Shown here in pieces: positions 1 to 11,800 of a stretch of 64,000 nucleotides of DNA. The position numbers were made by a program, and so were the translations under genes. The number at the start of each line of letters is the position of its first letter. Within the stretch, counting starts at the first letter, position 1. Location: positions 19,956,297-20,020,296 of the forward strand of contig NC_063058.1 of the NCBI RefSeq assembly GCF_018812025.1, in the 5' to 3' direction. A model generated the notes under the pieces. That model was not told where the DNA came from and searched no databases. It saw only the letters and a program-made list of their open reading frames with translations. This DNA is from Megalobrama amblycephala. Taxonomy: Eukaryota > Chordata > Actinopteri > Cypriniformes > Xenocyprididae.

Positions 1-1492
1 GGTGTGCCTGTAGCACTGCGACCCCACCCTAAAGGGTAGTGAGATAGAAAAAACTTGTAATGCAGATTATGGCCCCCTTGGCGTTCCATATTTAACACCA
101 AAGAGGCTACAAAACTGCCAAGTTTTTCCATGCACGTCCGGACACAGGGGGCGGGGCAAGGCGAGTGCGCGTCACACAACGCCCCCAGGGGCCCGGGAAA
201 GCATGGTTGTCAAGTCTGAATCTGATTCAGCATGAGCACATCACGACTGTGGGATGCTCAGCATCATCTTCATTTTCAGAGCCCAACAATACTCTCTCCA
301 ATGTAGCAGTCGACATCTGATCCTCTGCTGGAGCTCCGACTAAGACGCTAGGTCCCTCATGAGAAGGACCAGCAATCCAAGCAGAAGCTACCAGCCATGT
401 TGGACAGTGAACGTGGTCGTCCAACTGGACGACACACGGCGCACTGGGCGCCGACGTGGCCATGTTTTATTAAACATGAACCACCCACGGACATAGTCAT
501 AACATGTTTGCGATGCACTAGAGGAGTGGGGGGCCCACGGAGAATGGCTCGGCGGGTATAGCCCCATTGTGATCCTCTGGTCACCCAGGCTTATTAACCA
601 AAGTAGTATTTTTCTTATTCAGAAAAATAAACTAGATCGGGGAATAAGTGAGGGGACTCCACCTCATTAAAGGCGCTTGAGTCTCGACCATGCATCTAGA
701 GCGCCAGACGACGCGCAGGGTTGCCATGGCAACGCACGCTGTCAGCCGGCAGCTCGACGGCACACGGCGCGCTGAACGCTCAAGCCCTTACGAGAAAGGC
801 GAGACAAACAATGCGCCGACGTGGGCATATTCTCATAAGAGAATATGAACCACCCACAAACACAGTCTCAGCACGCTAAGCAGACATGAGAGAAAGTGAT
901 TGTGGCCGTCAGTGAGGATAGGAAACGACCGCCTCCAGAAACGCACAGACAGAATGACGTCTTGAAAAAGACGCAGTGTCTGTCTGTGAAGCTCTTTTAG
1001 AAGGGGAAGAGTCAGCTCTCTCGTGCTGAAGCACACAGGGAGTGACGCGATGTGTTCAGGTACACCACTCCCCGAACACACCGGGAGGAACCAGCCCAAA
1101 TCGCAACATACAACTGCGTTTTATATGGGAATTCAGTTGCTGTTAAAACAGCAGTTGAGAGCTTAAGCTCAGGCTCCCCGGGAAGCTCGCGACCTCGCTG
1201 TTGTTCCTTAACGCCAACACAAACAGACGCTGAATCTCCAAGGCTGTTTAGTTTCACTCTTGTGAAGTCTGAAGCTGGACACCAACTGTTGGCTCCGAAG
1301 CGAAAGACAGAGTGCGATTGCATCTGCTTCCTATTTATATACACCTGTCGGAGGCGGTGCGCATTATGCAAATATCGCACGCCAATTCCATTGGCTTGTT
1401 TTAGTTCACTCGAAGCTGATAGGGCTCTCTAGCGATATCCCAATTCGTCGGTCACTACTGACGTACGTCGAACGTGACCGACTGAAAGGGAA
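1..1492 (-). mobile_element. DIRS retrotransposon, 5' end with terminal repeat
   Basis: The last part (about 1330-1492) matches the right terminal repeat of the DIRS element at 58614-62154: the same TATA-containing block (TATATAAATAG read on the - strand, + positions 1331-1341) and the same terminal stretch ending GACTGAAAGGGAA. Positions 833-1380 match the Gag leader of that element. A short frame at 227-463 has a zinc-binding-like LDDHVHCP motif, as at the N-terminus of DIRS Gag proteins. The frames are interrupted, so no intact protein is made. The element continues left of the window. Its end abuts the LINE at 1493 with no visible gap, consistent with an insertion into that LINE. Confidence 0.75.
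1331..1341 (-). promoter_or_regulatory. TATA-like box in DIRS terminal repeat
   Basis: Read on the - strand this is TATATAAATAG. The equivalent sequence recurs in every DIRS terminal repeat in the window (4352-4360 +, 49240-49248 +, 61992-62002 -). It is probably the promoter of the retrotransposon, firing into Gag. This is inferred from position and sequence only. Confidence 0.5.
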
Positions 1493-2215
1493 ACCAATAT
1501 CTCCTTCTGCTCTGCTTTTAGAGAGCACCTCTTTTTTAATTTATGAGACTTATTTTTCCAAATGAAATCTAAAAAAATCTTTTTGACTTCTTTGGCAATT
1601 CTGTTCTCAACAAATAAGGATAAAGATGGATATACAAAATGAGAAAGACATTCTGCCTTTGATAGTAGGACTCTACCAAATATCGACAGGTGCTGCTGTA
1701 TCCAGATATTAAGAATATTTTTAGATTTAATTATCCTAGCTGAAAAGTTTAAGTGTTGTCTTGCCAGAAGATTTTTAGTAATATAAATACCTAGGTATTT
1801 CACTGTGGACACACATGCTTTTGACACACGTTTCATCTTTTAAGAATAACGTGGTATTGTCTAACTGTGAAATTTTAATTTTCCTCCCGAAAACAGAAAT
1901 TTCTTTCAGTTCTTGATTCTGAACAATGCTCACAGATAACTTAGGAACTAATAAAAATAAAAAAGGAGAAATAGGGCAACCCTGCCTAACACCATGCTGT
2001 ACATCAAAACTATGAGAAGTGTCAAAATTAATAACAACAGAACTGTTTATTCCTTTATAAAACGTAGAAACAACTTAAGTGATTTTAAAAGAAAACTGTA
2101 TTCAATCGTTGGCTTTGTAAAAATCAAGAAAGAGAATAAGACCATGAGAGTGCATGGAATCTGCATAATCCAACAAATTCAGGATATTCTTGTAGAGGGT
2201 TGAATTGGTTCCATT
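1493..2215 (-). mobile_element. L1/Tx1-like LINE fragment (reverse transcriptase part)
   Basis: The - strand encodes broken LINE reverse transcriptase. Going 5' to 3' on that strand: a LILFLDFYKAND segment (motif A region, about 2110-2140), a GVRQGCPISPFLF segment (motif B region, about 1950-1990), then a thumb-like segment VKYLGIYI and LSIFGRVLLSKAE (1515-1836). Stops and frameshifts separate the pieces. The same fragment lies at 46353-47070 upstream of Mx copy 3, where the LINE continues further downstream. Here it is cut off by the DIRS end at 1492. It predates the Mx duplication. Confidence 0.8.
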
Positions 2216-2603
2216 TGTAGTAAACAAATGTGGGTACTTTTTTATAATAGTTTGAGAACTCAAGCTAAAAAATTTCAGCAAGTTATAGGTGCTGAAGCAA
2301 AAAGTGTTACAACCATCCCCGGTCTCCCCACATGAGCTTGTTATCAGGCCTGATACTGATATGGAACCATTAACAAGAGCCAACCTGTCTGACTTGTTCA
2401 ATCTGTGTCTACTGGAATTTACATAATGGGTGTGACACACTTTAAATACAGTCTTGCAAACTTTTTTTTATTATTATTTCTCATCAGTATCACTACAAAC
2501 ACACTGTTTGGGTAAAACCTGAATTATATAAGAGGCATCCAAAAGGAAGGACATTATCAAATATTCTTAGAACTAGAATTTTTTTTCTCTTTTTATTTTC
2601 CAG
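2216..2603 (+). other. Mx copy 1 upstream flank, ends in splice acceptor
   Basis: No coding sequence is seen. It ends in a pyrimidine-rich tract and CAG at 2601-2603, just before AAAATG. The first coding exon is therefore probably preceded by a non-coding exon further upstream, as is usual in fish Mx genes. That exon and the core promoter were not identified and may lie left of the LINE and DIRS insertions. Confidence 0.5.
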
Positions 2604-2606
2604 AAA

Positions 2607-5600
2607 ATGTCCACTTATGATGATGAAGATAGTGATAGTTCTCAGTACGATAGTTCTCAGGATGAAAGGTTGGTATAAATTCTATTTATATTATTATTAT
2701 ACTATTGAAATTGAAATAGTCAATATGTTGTTAATTTATTTGGAAACAAATATTTCTATGGTTTTAGAAGCCTGGCTTATGTCATGTTATAAGCTCTGGA
2801 TTAACAAAAATAGAAAAGTACATTTATTTACAAGACAAGTCAACTTTATTAATGCAGTGCAGTTAAGTGTACTATTAGGAAGAAGCAAATAAAATGGAAA
2901 TAAGCAAATTCAAACACTGATACATACATCGGGTGTCAGAGAGCTGGAGCTGTTAAGTACATACTTTTATTGTACACCTTACTTTGAAATAATTAATAAT
3001 AACAACAATTGTAATTGTAAGTATACATATCACCGTGGCAGCTTTGTAGTTTAATCAATTATATAATAATAGTCTATAATAAATATTTTTTTTCATGCTT
3101 AATTTGTGTTCGTAACAAGTGCACTTTCTTTTATGTATTAATTTTATCATAAAACTTTCCTGTCCAAGCAAAGTTTTGTGCTTATATAAGATATAACAAA
3201 AGGCAGATGATAAGATGAACGCATTACCTAAATTAGATTTTTTAATATTAATAAAAAAAAAACTTAATATTAATAAAAAAAAAGAAAACTGAAACAGTGT
3301 GGAATAACGAACTGTATGAAGGTCAAATTATGCCAAAAAGATTTGTATGCGCAGGGTAAAATTTGTGAAGGTGTACATAATGTTGCAAGTGTAAATTAAA
3401 TTTACATCCACAAAAAAAGCTTTGTAAAGGTATAAATCACCTTTCAAGTGTAAGAAAAAAAGATTTGCAGCATTTTACTGTTTTTTAGTAAGTGTAATTC
3501 ATGTATTGTAATTTCGGGAAACACCAAATTGTTGAACTATGTTAGTAATGACAGAACTTGTGATGTTAGTTGGCTAACAATGCTTTTGGGAAACCAAGAA
3601 GTTTGATTACTGTTTTTACATTGCGGTTAGTGTAATCAGTGTTTTAGAAATAAAATGTAATTTTTTATCTTTAAAGGCAGGAAAGGCAGGAAAGGCGGGA
3701 AATGAAGGGAGAGGTTCACAGTCATTTTGAGCAGACTATTCGTCCATACATTGATCTGATTGACACTCTGCGGTCAGTTGGTGTGGAGAAGGACCTGGCA
3801 TTACCGACTATTGTAGTGATCGGAGACCAGAGTTCTGGAAAAAGCTCTGTGTTGGAAGCGCTTTCTGGAGTTGCATTACCAAGGGGAAGCGGTGAGGACT
3901 GGTTTTAATGACTTATTTTTTATATCATTTTAATTCATTATAAAAAATATTTAAGTAAACTTCACACAAGGTTATAGAATTAACTAATAGGTTATAATAA
4001 ATCCATGTACTGTAAATGAACAGAGAAATCTAGACATGTGTCTTACTTCATTCTGATATTAAAATGCAAGTGTAGGTGAGATTAGTCAAAAACAAATGAG
4101 AAGAAGTGTTTCGATAATACAATATCAGCAATCACAGACATTTGGACGGGATTCGCTTTCTAGACATTGATCCGATCAAAATCCACGTAAAAACAACTAA
4201 TATTTAACAAAAGAAAATGACATGTATGGGTAGCGCAAATATGACTGTTAAGCCCCGCCCCTCACTTCCGTTCTGTGGCTGCGGTTCTGAAACATATTTT
4301 TTCTTCAGATCTACCTAAAGCGATTGTTGCATTATGCGCCCCACCAGGTGGTATAAATAGGGAAGCAGATGCACTCTGTTTTTCGCTGAGGAGACAACCT
4401 TAAGTCTGCACTACAGCAAGGGCACAGGAAATGTGGTGATGGGATGTACATCTCCGTTCCCTCCTTCAGGGAACAAGGGTTACATACGTAACCGAGACGT
4501 TCCCTTTCAGTCGGTCACGTTCGACGTACGTCAGTAGTGAACAATGAATTGAGAACCCAAATAAAACGCCGTAGTTACTGACCCCTTCCAGCAGCTAGCG
4601 TAAGCTCCAGCCACCCGGCGCACCTGGGGGCCGGCTTAAACTGAGGCAGTCTACTGCTGTTCCGCAAGATCCACTACAGTAAGACTTAGACAACACTGGG
4701 GAAGCGAACCCATAGGGGACACTGCGGAGGCCACAACCTACCCTGCAGAGGAGGAATTTACGTGGAAATACATATATGGACTGGCTGTGGGCAGTATGAG
4801 TATTGAGTCCCTGGGATGGCTCCAGCCTAGATATAAGGGGAAAACTCATCTGACAGGTGACAGCAGAGCTGGCTCTGTTAAGAGAAAGACACGGGCTCAC
4901 CATGGGGAGTTTGTCCGTGGACAGTACACATATGGGACCACTCACATGGAGGGGTCAAGACATATGGCACCCAGCCAAACATCAACGTCGGTGACGGACG
5001 TTTGGCCTGGCATCAGACACTCCGCAATGTCCGAGCCACAAGGGGAGGCAGAAGAACTCGACAGGTTTCGCCAAGCGGGGAACTCTACTAGAGTAATGGA
5101 TGCAGGTATCCGGCCATGGGGCGGGAATGGCATTGCAAGCCAACACTAGAACGGGTTCTTCGCGTTTACCGGCTACCGGAAGCAAGTACACGGGAAGATA
5201 CCAGTTCCACACGAAGGCTATAGAATCTAGCGAACATGTTGGGTGTTGCCCAGCCCGAAGCTCTACAGACATCTGTCACCGAGGCACCATGCGCCAGCGC
5301 CCAGGAAGAGGCATCTCCCCTAGTTGAGTGAGCTCTTAACCCGAGCAGGCAAGGCACGCCTTGGGACTGATAAGCCAAGGCAATGGCGTCCACTATCCAG
5401 TGGGTCATCCTCTGCTTGGAGACAGCCTTTCCCTTCTGCTGGCCTCCGTAACAGACAAAGAGCTGATCTGAGGTCCTAAAGCTTCGCATTCTATTCATGA
5501 ACAGGTGCAGAGCACGGATGGGACAGAGCAAAGCCAGGACTGGGTCTGCCTCCTCCGAAGGCAGAGCTTGCAGGTTCACTACCTGATCTCTGAAGGGAGT

Positions 5601-8600
5601 GGTAGGAACCTTGGGCACATATCCAGGCCGAGGTCTCAGGATAAAGTGAGAGTCACCTGGCCTGAATTCCAGGCATGATTCGTCGACCGAAAATGCGTGC
5701 AGGTCCCCTATCCTCTGCAAAGGCTCGAAGGGATGACCCCGGAGAAATGTAAGTACCAGGGAGAGATCCCAAGAGGGTATAGAGGAAGGGCGAAGCAGAT
5801 TCAGTGTCCTCGCCCCCTCAGGAACTTGATCAGTTCGTGCTTCCCCAACAACTTACCTTCAACTGCATCATGATGTGCAGCAATAGCGACAACATACACC
5901 TTGAGGGTGGAGGGAGACAGGCTTCGCTCTAAGTCCTCTTGCAGGAAGGAAAGCACAGACCTCACCGAACATGATTGGGGGTCCTCTTGGTGAGAGGAAC
6001 ACCATTCGACGAACAAGAGCCACTTCAACGCATAGAGGTTCCTTGTGGAAGGAGCTCTAGCGGAAGTGATAGTGTCTACAACCGACTGGGGAGATCACTT
6101 AGAACCTCCGCGTCCCATCCAGGGATCACACATGAAGTTTCCACAGATTGGGACACAGGTGCCAGAGGGTGCCCCATCTCTGAGTCAGAAGGTCCTTCCT
6201 CAGAGGAAAGGGCCAAGGAGGTGCTGTCGCGAGGAGTGTCAGATCCGAAAACCAGGTCCGAGTGGGCCAATACGGAGCCACTAGCAAGACCTGCTCCTCG
6301 TCCTCCCTGACTTTGCACAGGAGCTATGCGACAAGGCTCACTGGGGGAAATGCATATTTATGTAGGCCCCGGGGCCAGCATCTCGGTGACACGGCCGTGA
6401 AGCCAGTGTTGAAGCGGCCTCATATGAAGCAATCTGAGAGGTGTGACTGCTGCTACAGATGCCATATGCCCCAGGAGCCTCTGAAAAAGCTTCAGTGGGG
6501 CCGCTGTCCTGTGCTTAAGCATACTCAGGCAGTTCAAGAGTGACTGGACCCGTTCCTCAGTGAGGCGCGCTGTCTGGGCGACTGAGTCCAGTTCCATACC
6601 GAGATAAGAGATCCTCTGCCCGGGGGTGAGTTTGCTCTTGTCCAAGTTTACCCGAAGACCCAACCGGCTGTCTATTAATCTGATTCTCTATTTAAATGGC
6701 TCAAATTTTGAAGTTGATGAAGTTAATGTTAAGAAGTATCCTCCTCATCCAGCCCCATCGGAAACACACAAGGCCTCATCAACTCACCTCAAGCCGGTTC
6801 TCTCCACATATCGCTCCAATGGATCCACCCATTTCTATTCTCCTGCACTTCCCCAAGTCCTCAGTCCAACGATAAAGATGGCCGCCATACCAGAGCCTCA
6901 TCGCAAGATGGCCACCACCCCAGAGCCTCATTGCAAGATGGTCGCCATCCCAGAGACTCGTCACAAGATGGCCACGACCCAAGAGCCTTGCACAAGATGG
7001 CCGCCACCATGCATGAGCCCTCAGTCAAGATGGCCACTTCACTTGTGCCTATAGGCCTGTTAGTGGAGTATGAGGGGATGTCCTGGGGCACAGAGATGGC
7101 TCCTGTCCTCGAGTCAGCTCCAGACTCCGCTCGAGTCCCTGAGTCAGCTCCAGACTCCGCTCCAGTCCCAGAGTCAGCTCCAGACTCCGCTTCAGTCCCA
7201 GAGTCAGCTCCAGACTCCGCTCCAGCCCAGAGCCAGCTCCAGACTCTGCTCCAGCCTCTGAGCCCACTCCAGCCCACGAGCCCGCTCCAGCCAATACTCA
7301 TTGATCCATTTGACTGTGTCTGTGATCTTTAATTTGCACGTCAGCAGTAGATCGCACGCAAAACTTGCCACTCCCATCGGCGCATTTGTGGAATTGTGCT
7401 CTCACGCTAATTTGCCCCGTTTAGCAAATCTGGCCTTTAAAGTATACTTTTATACACTAAAATGTGGGACAAATTTAGTCCAAAGTAGAATTGAAACTGT
7501 ACACTTACAAGTATACTTCTAGTACATTGATATTAGTATGTATACTTACTAAAAAAATATACTTAAATACAATTGAACTTTACTTAAGTATACTTATTAA
7601 AATTAGCTTTAAGTATACTTATTTTCCGTAAGGGGTGTCATGTTTTCTGTTTTCGCATTTGCACTGCTTTTGCCAGTGCATGTCACTGATGTGTCAACGT
7701 CATGTCCACCTAGTCTGTTGCTTTGCTAAGTAATAACTACAAGAAAGTTTCTCATTATTATTATGAGTAACAAGTCATTATTACTACAAATTTTCAGATT
7801 GTTATAAATGTAAAGTCATAATTACAAGAAAGTTTATTATAATGAGATATGAAGTCATAATTATGTGAATCGAAACGTAACCTCTTGACTATTCAAACTG
7901 ATTGCTCATTTTAAGATAATGATTTCTTTAATCAGACCTACACAATTTTCCACTGTTAGTTTTCTTCTGATTGTTAACTAAACTGTTTTCCTTAGGAATT
8001 GTCACCAGATGTCCATTAGAGCTGAGGCTGAAGAAGGTAACAAGTGGAGTCAGCTGGAAAGCGGTTTTAACTTACCGTAAGAAGAAAACTGATTTTGTGG
8101 ATTAATCATTAGTTGCACAAGATTAGAAAAACTCTTTTGTTTTCTTAACTTGAAGGTTTAATCTTACAACTGAATTTAAAACATGTTGCAGGTCCTAAAG
8201 AACATTCAACAAATGAGAGGAAATTTGAATTTGGAGATCCTTCAAAAGTTGAACAACATGTTACAGAAGGTTAGTAAAACTGCATTTTGTTAAGTGTTAT
8301 GAATAAGCATAAAACTACACAGTTCACAATATTTATAATAGCTATTAACTAATAAATATTATTCTTTATATTTTTCAGTATTGGATGAAACATCTTTCAA
8401 CAGGTCTATTATCTTTGTGTCTAACATTTAGGTTACTGTTTTTAAAGTACAATGTGTGTTTTAAGCCAAAAAAATGTACATAAATGCATATTTAAATGTT
8501 TAAGTACTGAAATATTTTTCATTTTATTTACATAATTTACATCTAATTTAATCATACCAAATTAGTGTTGGTTGTGCTCAAAAAGTGGTATACATTTTTA

Positions 8601-8755
8601 GTTACAACAGCCTCTTTACAATGGCTTGTTATTGCAGTTGATGGACAGCATTTCTGAATTGGCCTTAAGAGAGGATATTTATGACAATGAAAGTGCTAAA
8701 AAGAAGAGCTTCAGGCTCTAAGACAAATCTATGTCATAATTCATGCTGCATTTAA

Positions 8756-8814
<59 letters not shown>

Positions 8815-11800
8815 CATTATTAACATTCTAGTAACTACTATTAACCAACAAGAAACTCTAATTTATAAATTAGTAAGTAATAGTGCTCAGTTGAATGTGG
8901 TAGTTCACTATTAGCTAATCAGTAACTACTATTTTTTTCATACCTCCCAGAGAAATACTAAGAACTACTATATACAGGTTCATAATTAACATGAATGATG
9001 CATAAATGTATAATTAATTCTAAAGTAAAGGTGATGGTAACCCACTAGTAATGCCTGAAGTATTACCAAATCCTTCAGAAGGAATTACTAATTATTTGGA
9101 TCAATATTCGAAAGTGAGAAACATGATAACTACTGGAATCATTGTAAACTTTTGAGGTATTGGATAGTAATAACTCAAGAGTTACTACATAATTCTAAAG
9201 GAACTATGAATTACACTGAACAAAATTATAAACGCAACACTTTTGTTTTTGCCTGCATTTTTCATGAGCTGAACTCAAAGATCTAAGACTTTTTCCTATT
9301 CTGTGTATAAGGCACACCTGTGCAATAATCATGCTGTCTAATCAGCATCTTGAAATGCCACACCTGTGAGGTGGATGGATTATCTCAGCAAAGGAGAAGT
9401 GCTCACTAACACAGATTTGTGAACAATATTTGAGAGAAATAGGCCTTTTGTGTACATCAGTGGTTCTCAACCTTTTTTGGGTCAGCGCCCCCTATCCATT
9501 ATCCAGGTCCCTTACCGCCTCCCACCCCCCCACACAAAAAAAGGGTTAAATGTCTTTATTGAAAGTATGCTGATTATTATTCTGTTTTAATAATAATAAT
9601 AATAATAATATGTATTATTCACATCCGTGTTTTCCTATTATTATTCATATTATTATTATTATTAATACTAAATCTGTAACTTTTTTGTAGTTAAAATGTA
9701 CCAAATTTATATAATCGGTGAGTACATCATGAATCCATTTTCCAAACCGTGTTTTTGTCTTATCCTGAATAACTATGGATCACCTATAAGTGTTTATATT
9801 GGGACCTTTTTAGACTGGTTCGAGTCGGCACCGCTGCGGTACAGTAGCCTACCTGCACAGTACCAAGACACCTGCAATTTTGTTTATTTACCGCTAGAGC
9901 TCCAAAAGTTACAGATTTCATATATAATTAAAAAGCATGTCACTGAAAGCCAAATAACAGATTTGATTTGACTGAACAGTGGCAGCCCTTAATTTGTGCT
10001 GGAACAAGCTGGATCCGGCACCTCATTTGGGGGATCCCCCTCTCATATAACAACAAAAGTGGTCCATGCCGTGTTTTGTGTTTTCCGACACATAAGCAAC
10101 ATATAAAGCAGTGGCCGTCAAACTTTTTTTTAAAGAGCGACCTCTTTTTTTTTATTATTGACACGACCAAATCAAGTCAAGCCAAGCATAAGAATACTCA
10201 AATCTATAATATACATATATAGAACAAGAATAAAAACTTATAAAAGTAGAGATAAAACTTAATTTGAAGCTAAACTTAAAGTAAAAACCGGTGTTCTCAT
10301 GCAGCCTACCTCTCGTTCGGCACAAATTGAAGTGTTTCCATATTAGCGATGTATTTGGATGCTGAACTTTTATTTATTATGTAAAATAGGATTTGTACTT
10401 CACTCCCATTTCAATATCAATGAAAAAAATCATCCTCTTCACATGAGCAAAAATGTGCTAGGACCAGTTTCAGCGGTGGTCACGCTGAATGGCACATATT
10501 TAAAATGAGCAGTGTAATTTGTTATATGTTTGGCTGACTTTATTTTATTTTGATAATGAACAGGCTGCGATGTCAAGTTTGCAGAATATGTTGTGTGCGC
10601 ATGCGCAATTGCTTCAACTGTTTCCTTATACCAGCAGAAACAACTTAAATACTCCGTAATTTACAGATATGAGTAAGACATTATTCGATACTGCGAAGTT
10701 TACTTTTATACACTCACACTAAAAACAGAACATTGTGCTTTTGCAAAATAAAGAAAACAGGATGCGCTTTTTGCCATCTCAGTTTCCTTTCCTTGAACTT
10801 GTTTGTGGAGCGCCGTGCCTAACAAAAATGAATCAAACTCAGCAGCATAGGCTACTTTTTTCTTTTGCTTTGTTAATCAATTAAGTCAAATATATTTTGT
10901 TTATTTATTCATTTTAGACTATGCTTTTATGAAAACATTTTTTTATATAAAAAAACTTACACAAACTGATTCCTGTCAACCCATTTTTTAAGTCTCGTGA
11001 CACAGGGTTTGAAAACCAAACTTCAATGTTTTATATAAACTATAGACATATAAACTTCGATGACGATGTTTTCTGAAACTTATGCGTGCAAGTCGCATGC
11101 TTCGCATTATGAAGCGAACTTGTGACTTCAGAGAGAGCTGAATGCTGTGAGGAGACGCAGAAGAACTGATGAAATACGGATGATTAAACACGTATATGCC
11201 CATACACTGGCAGTCTCCACATGAATGCGCTCGCGCACAAAATGACTTCGAGTTTAAACATCTGGGGCCATATTCACAAAACATCTTAAGGCTAAAAGTA
11301 GCTCCTAACTTGCCGATTTAGGAGAAACTCTTAAAAATAATGGGTGTGTCAGTCCTAATTTTAGGAGTCCTAAATTTTTGCTCTAAGAGTATTTCACAAA
11401 GCATTTTAGTGCTAAAACTAGCTCCTAAGTCTGTGAAACGTTAGGAGTAGTCAAGAGGACTCCTAAGTCACTAAGACCAAATCACAAACAGTCCTAATCC
11501 ACCCAAAGACACTGAACACCATTGAAGCAATAGTGATAGAGCCTTGGGTGTTGAACCTTTTCTTCACAAATGCAATACATTTTGATTTATAGATTTGAAT
11601 CTACAATGAGGCGCCAAAAAAAATCTTTAACAAATAAATAAATATTGTTTGATTACCTGTGCCAGTGGTTTTCATGAGTTCACACTTACAAATGATTGAA
11701 TAGAGTAAAATATATATAGATATATATATATATGTATTAACTGTATATACTAGTTAACTGTATATACTAGTTTAATTAGTGACACTTAGCCTACATTTTA

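Larger units (their letters stand above)
4300..6665 (-). mobile_element. DIRS retrotransposon, 3' part, in Mx copy 1 intron 2
   Basis: Reading the - strand from 6665 down: the reverse transcriptase C-terminal region (6358-6663), spacer, a tyrosine recombinase (6028-5166), then a terminal and internal complementary region at 4320-4560. That last part contains, in inverted order, the sequences found at both ends of the DIRS at 58614-62154 (TACATACGTAACCGAGACG and GACGTACGTCAGTAGTGA). Such inverted ends plus an internal complementary region are diagnostic of DIRS elements, which replicate through a circular intermediate. Gag and most of the polymerase are missing. The same truncated insertion is present in copy 3 at 49190-51425, so it is older than the duplication. 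Confidence 0.85.

Noticed and set aside
1052..1432. 126-codon + strand frame
   Set aside because: Antisense of the DIRS leader and terminal repeat.
3702..3908. ORF starting at Met in Mx exon 2 as a separate small gene
   Set aside because: It is internal to the Mx frame (Met30) and runs into intron 2 after the splice donor at 3892. The upstream exon 1 joins in phase.
6861..7301. Gly/Ser/Glu-rich frame on the - strand (and 51460-51924)
   Set aside because: Shadow of the [10 protein letters not shown] tandem repeat read backwards; repetitive composition only.
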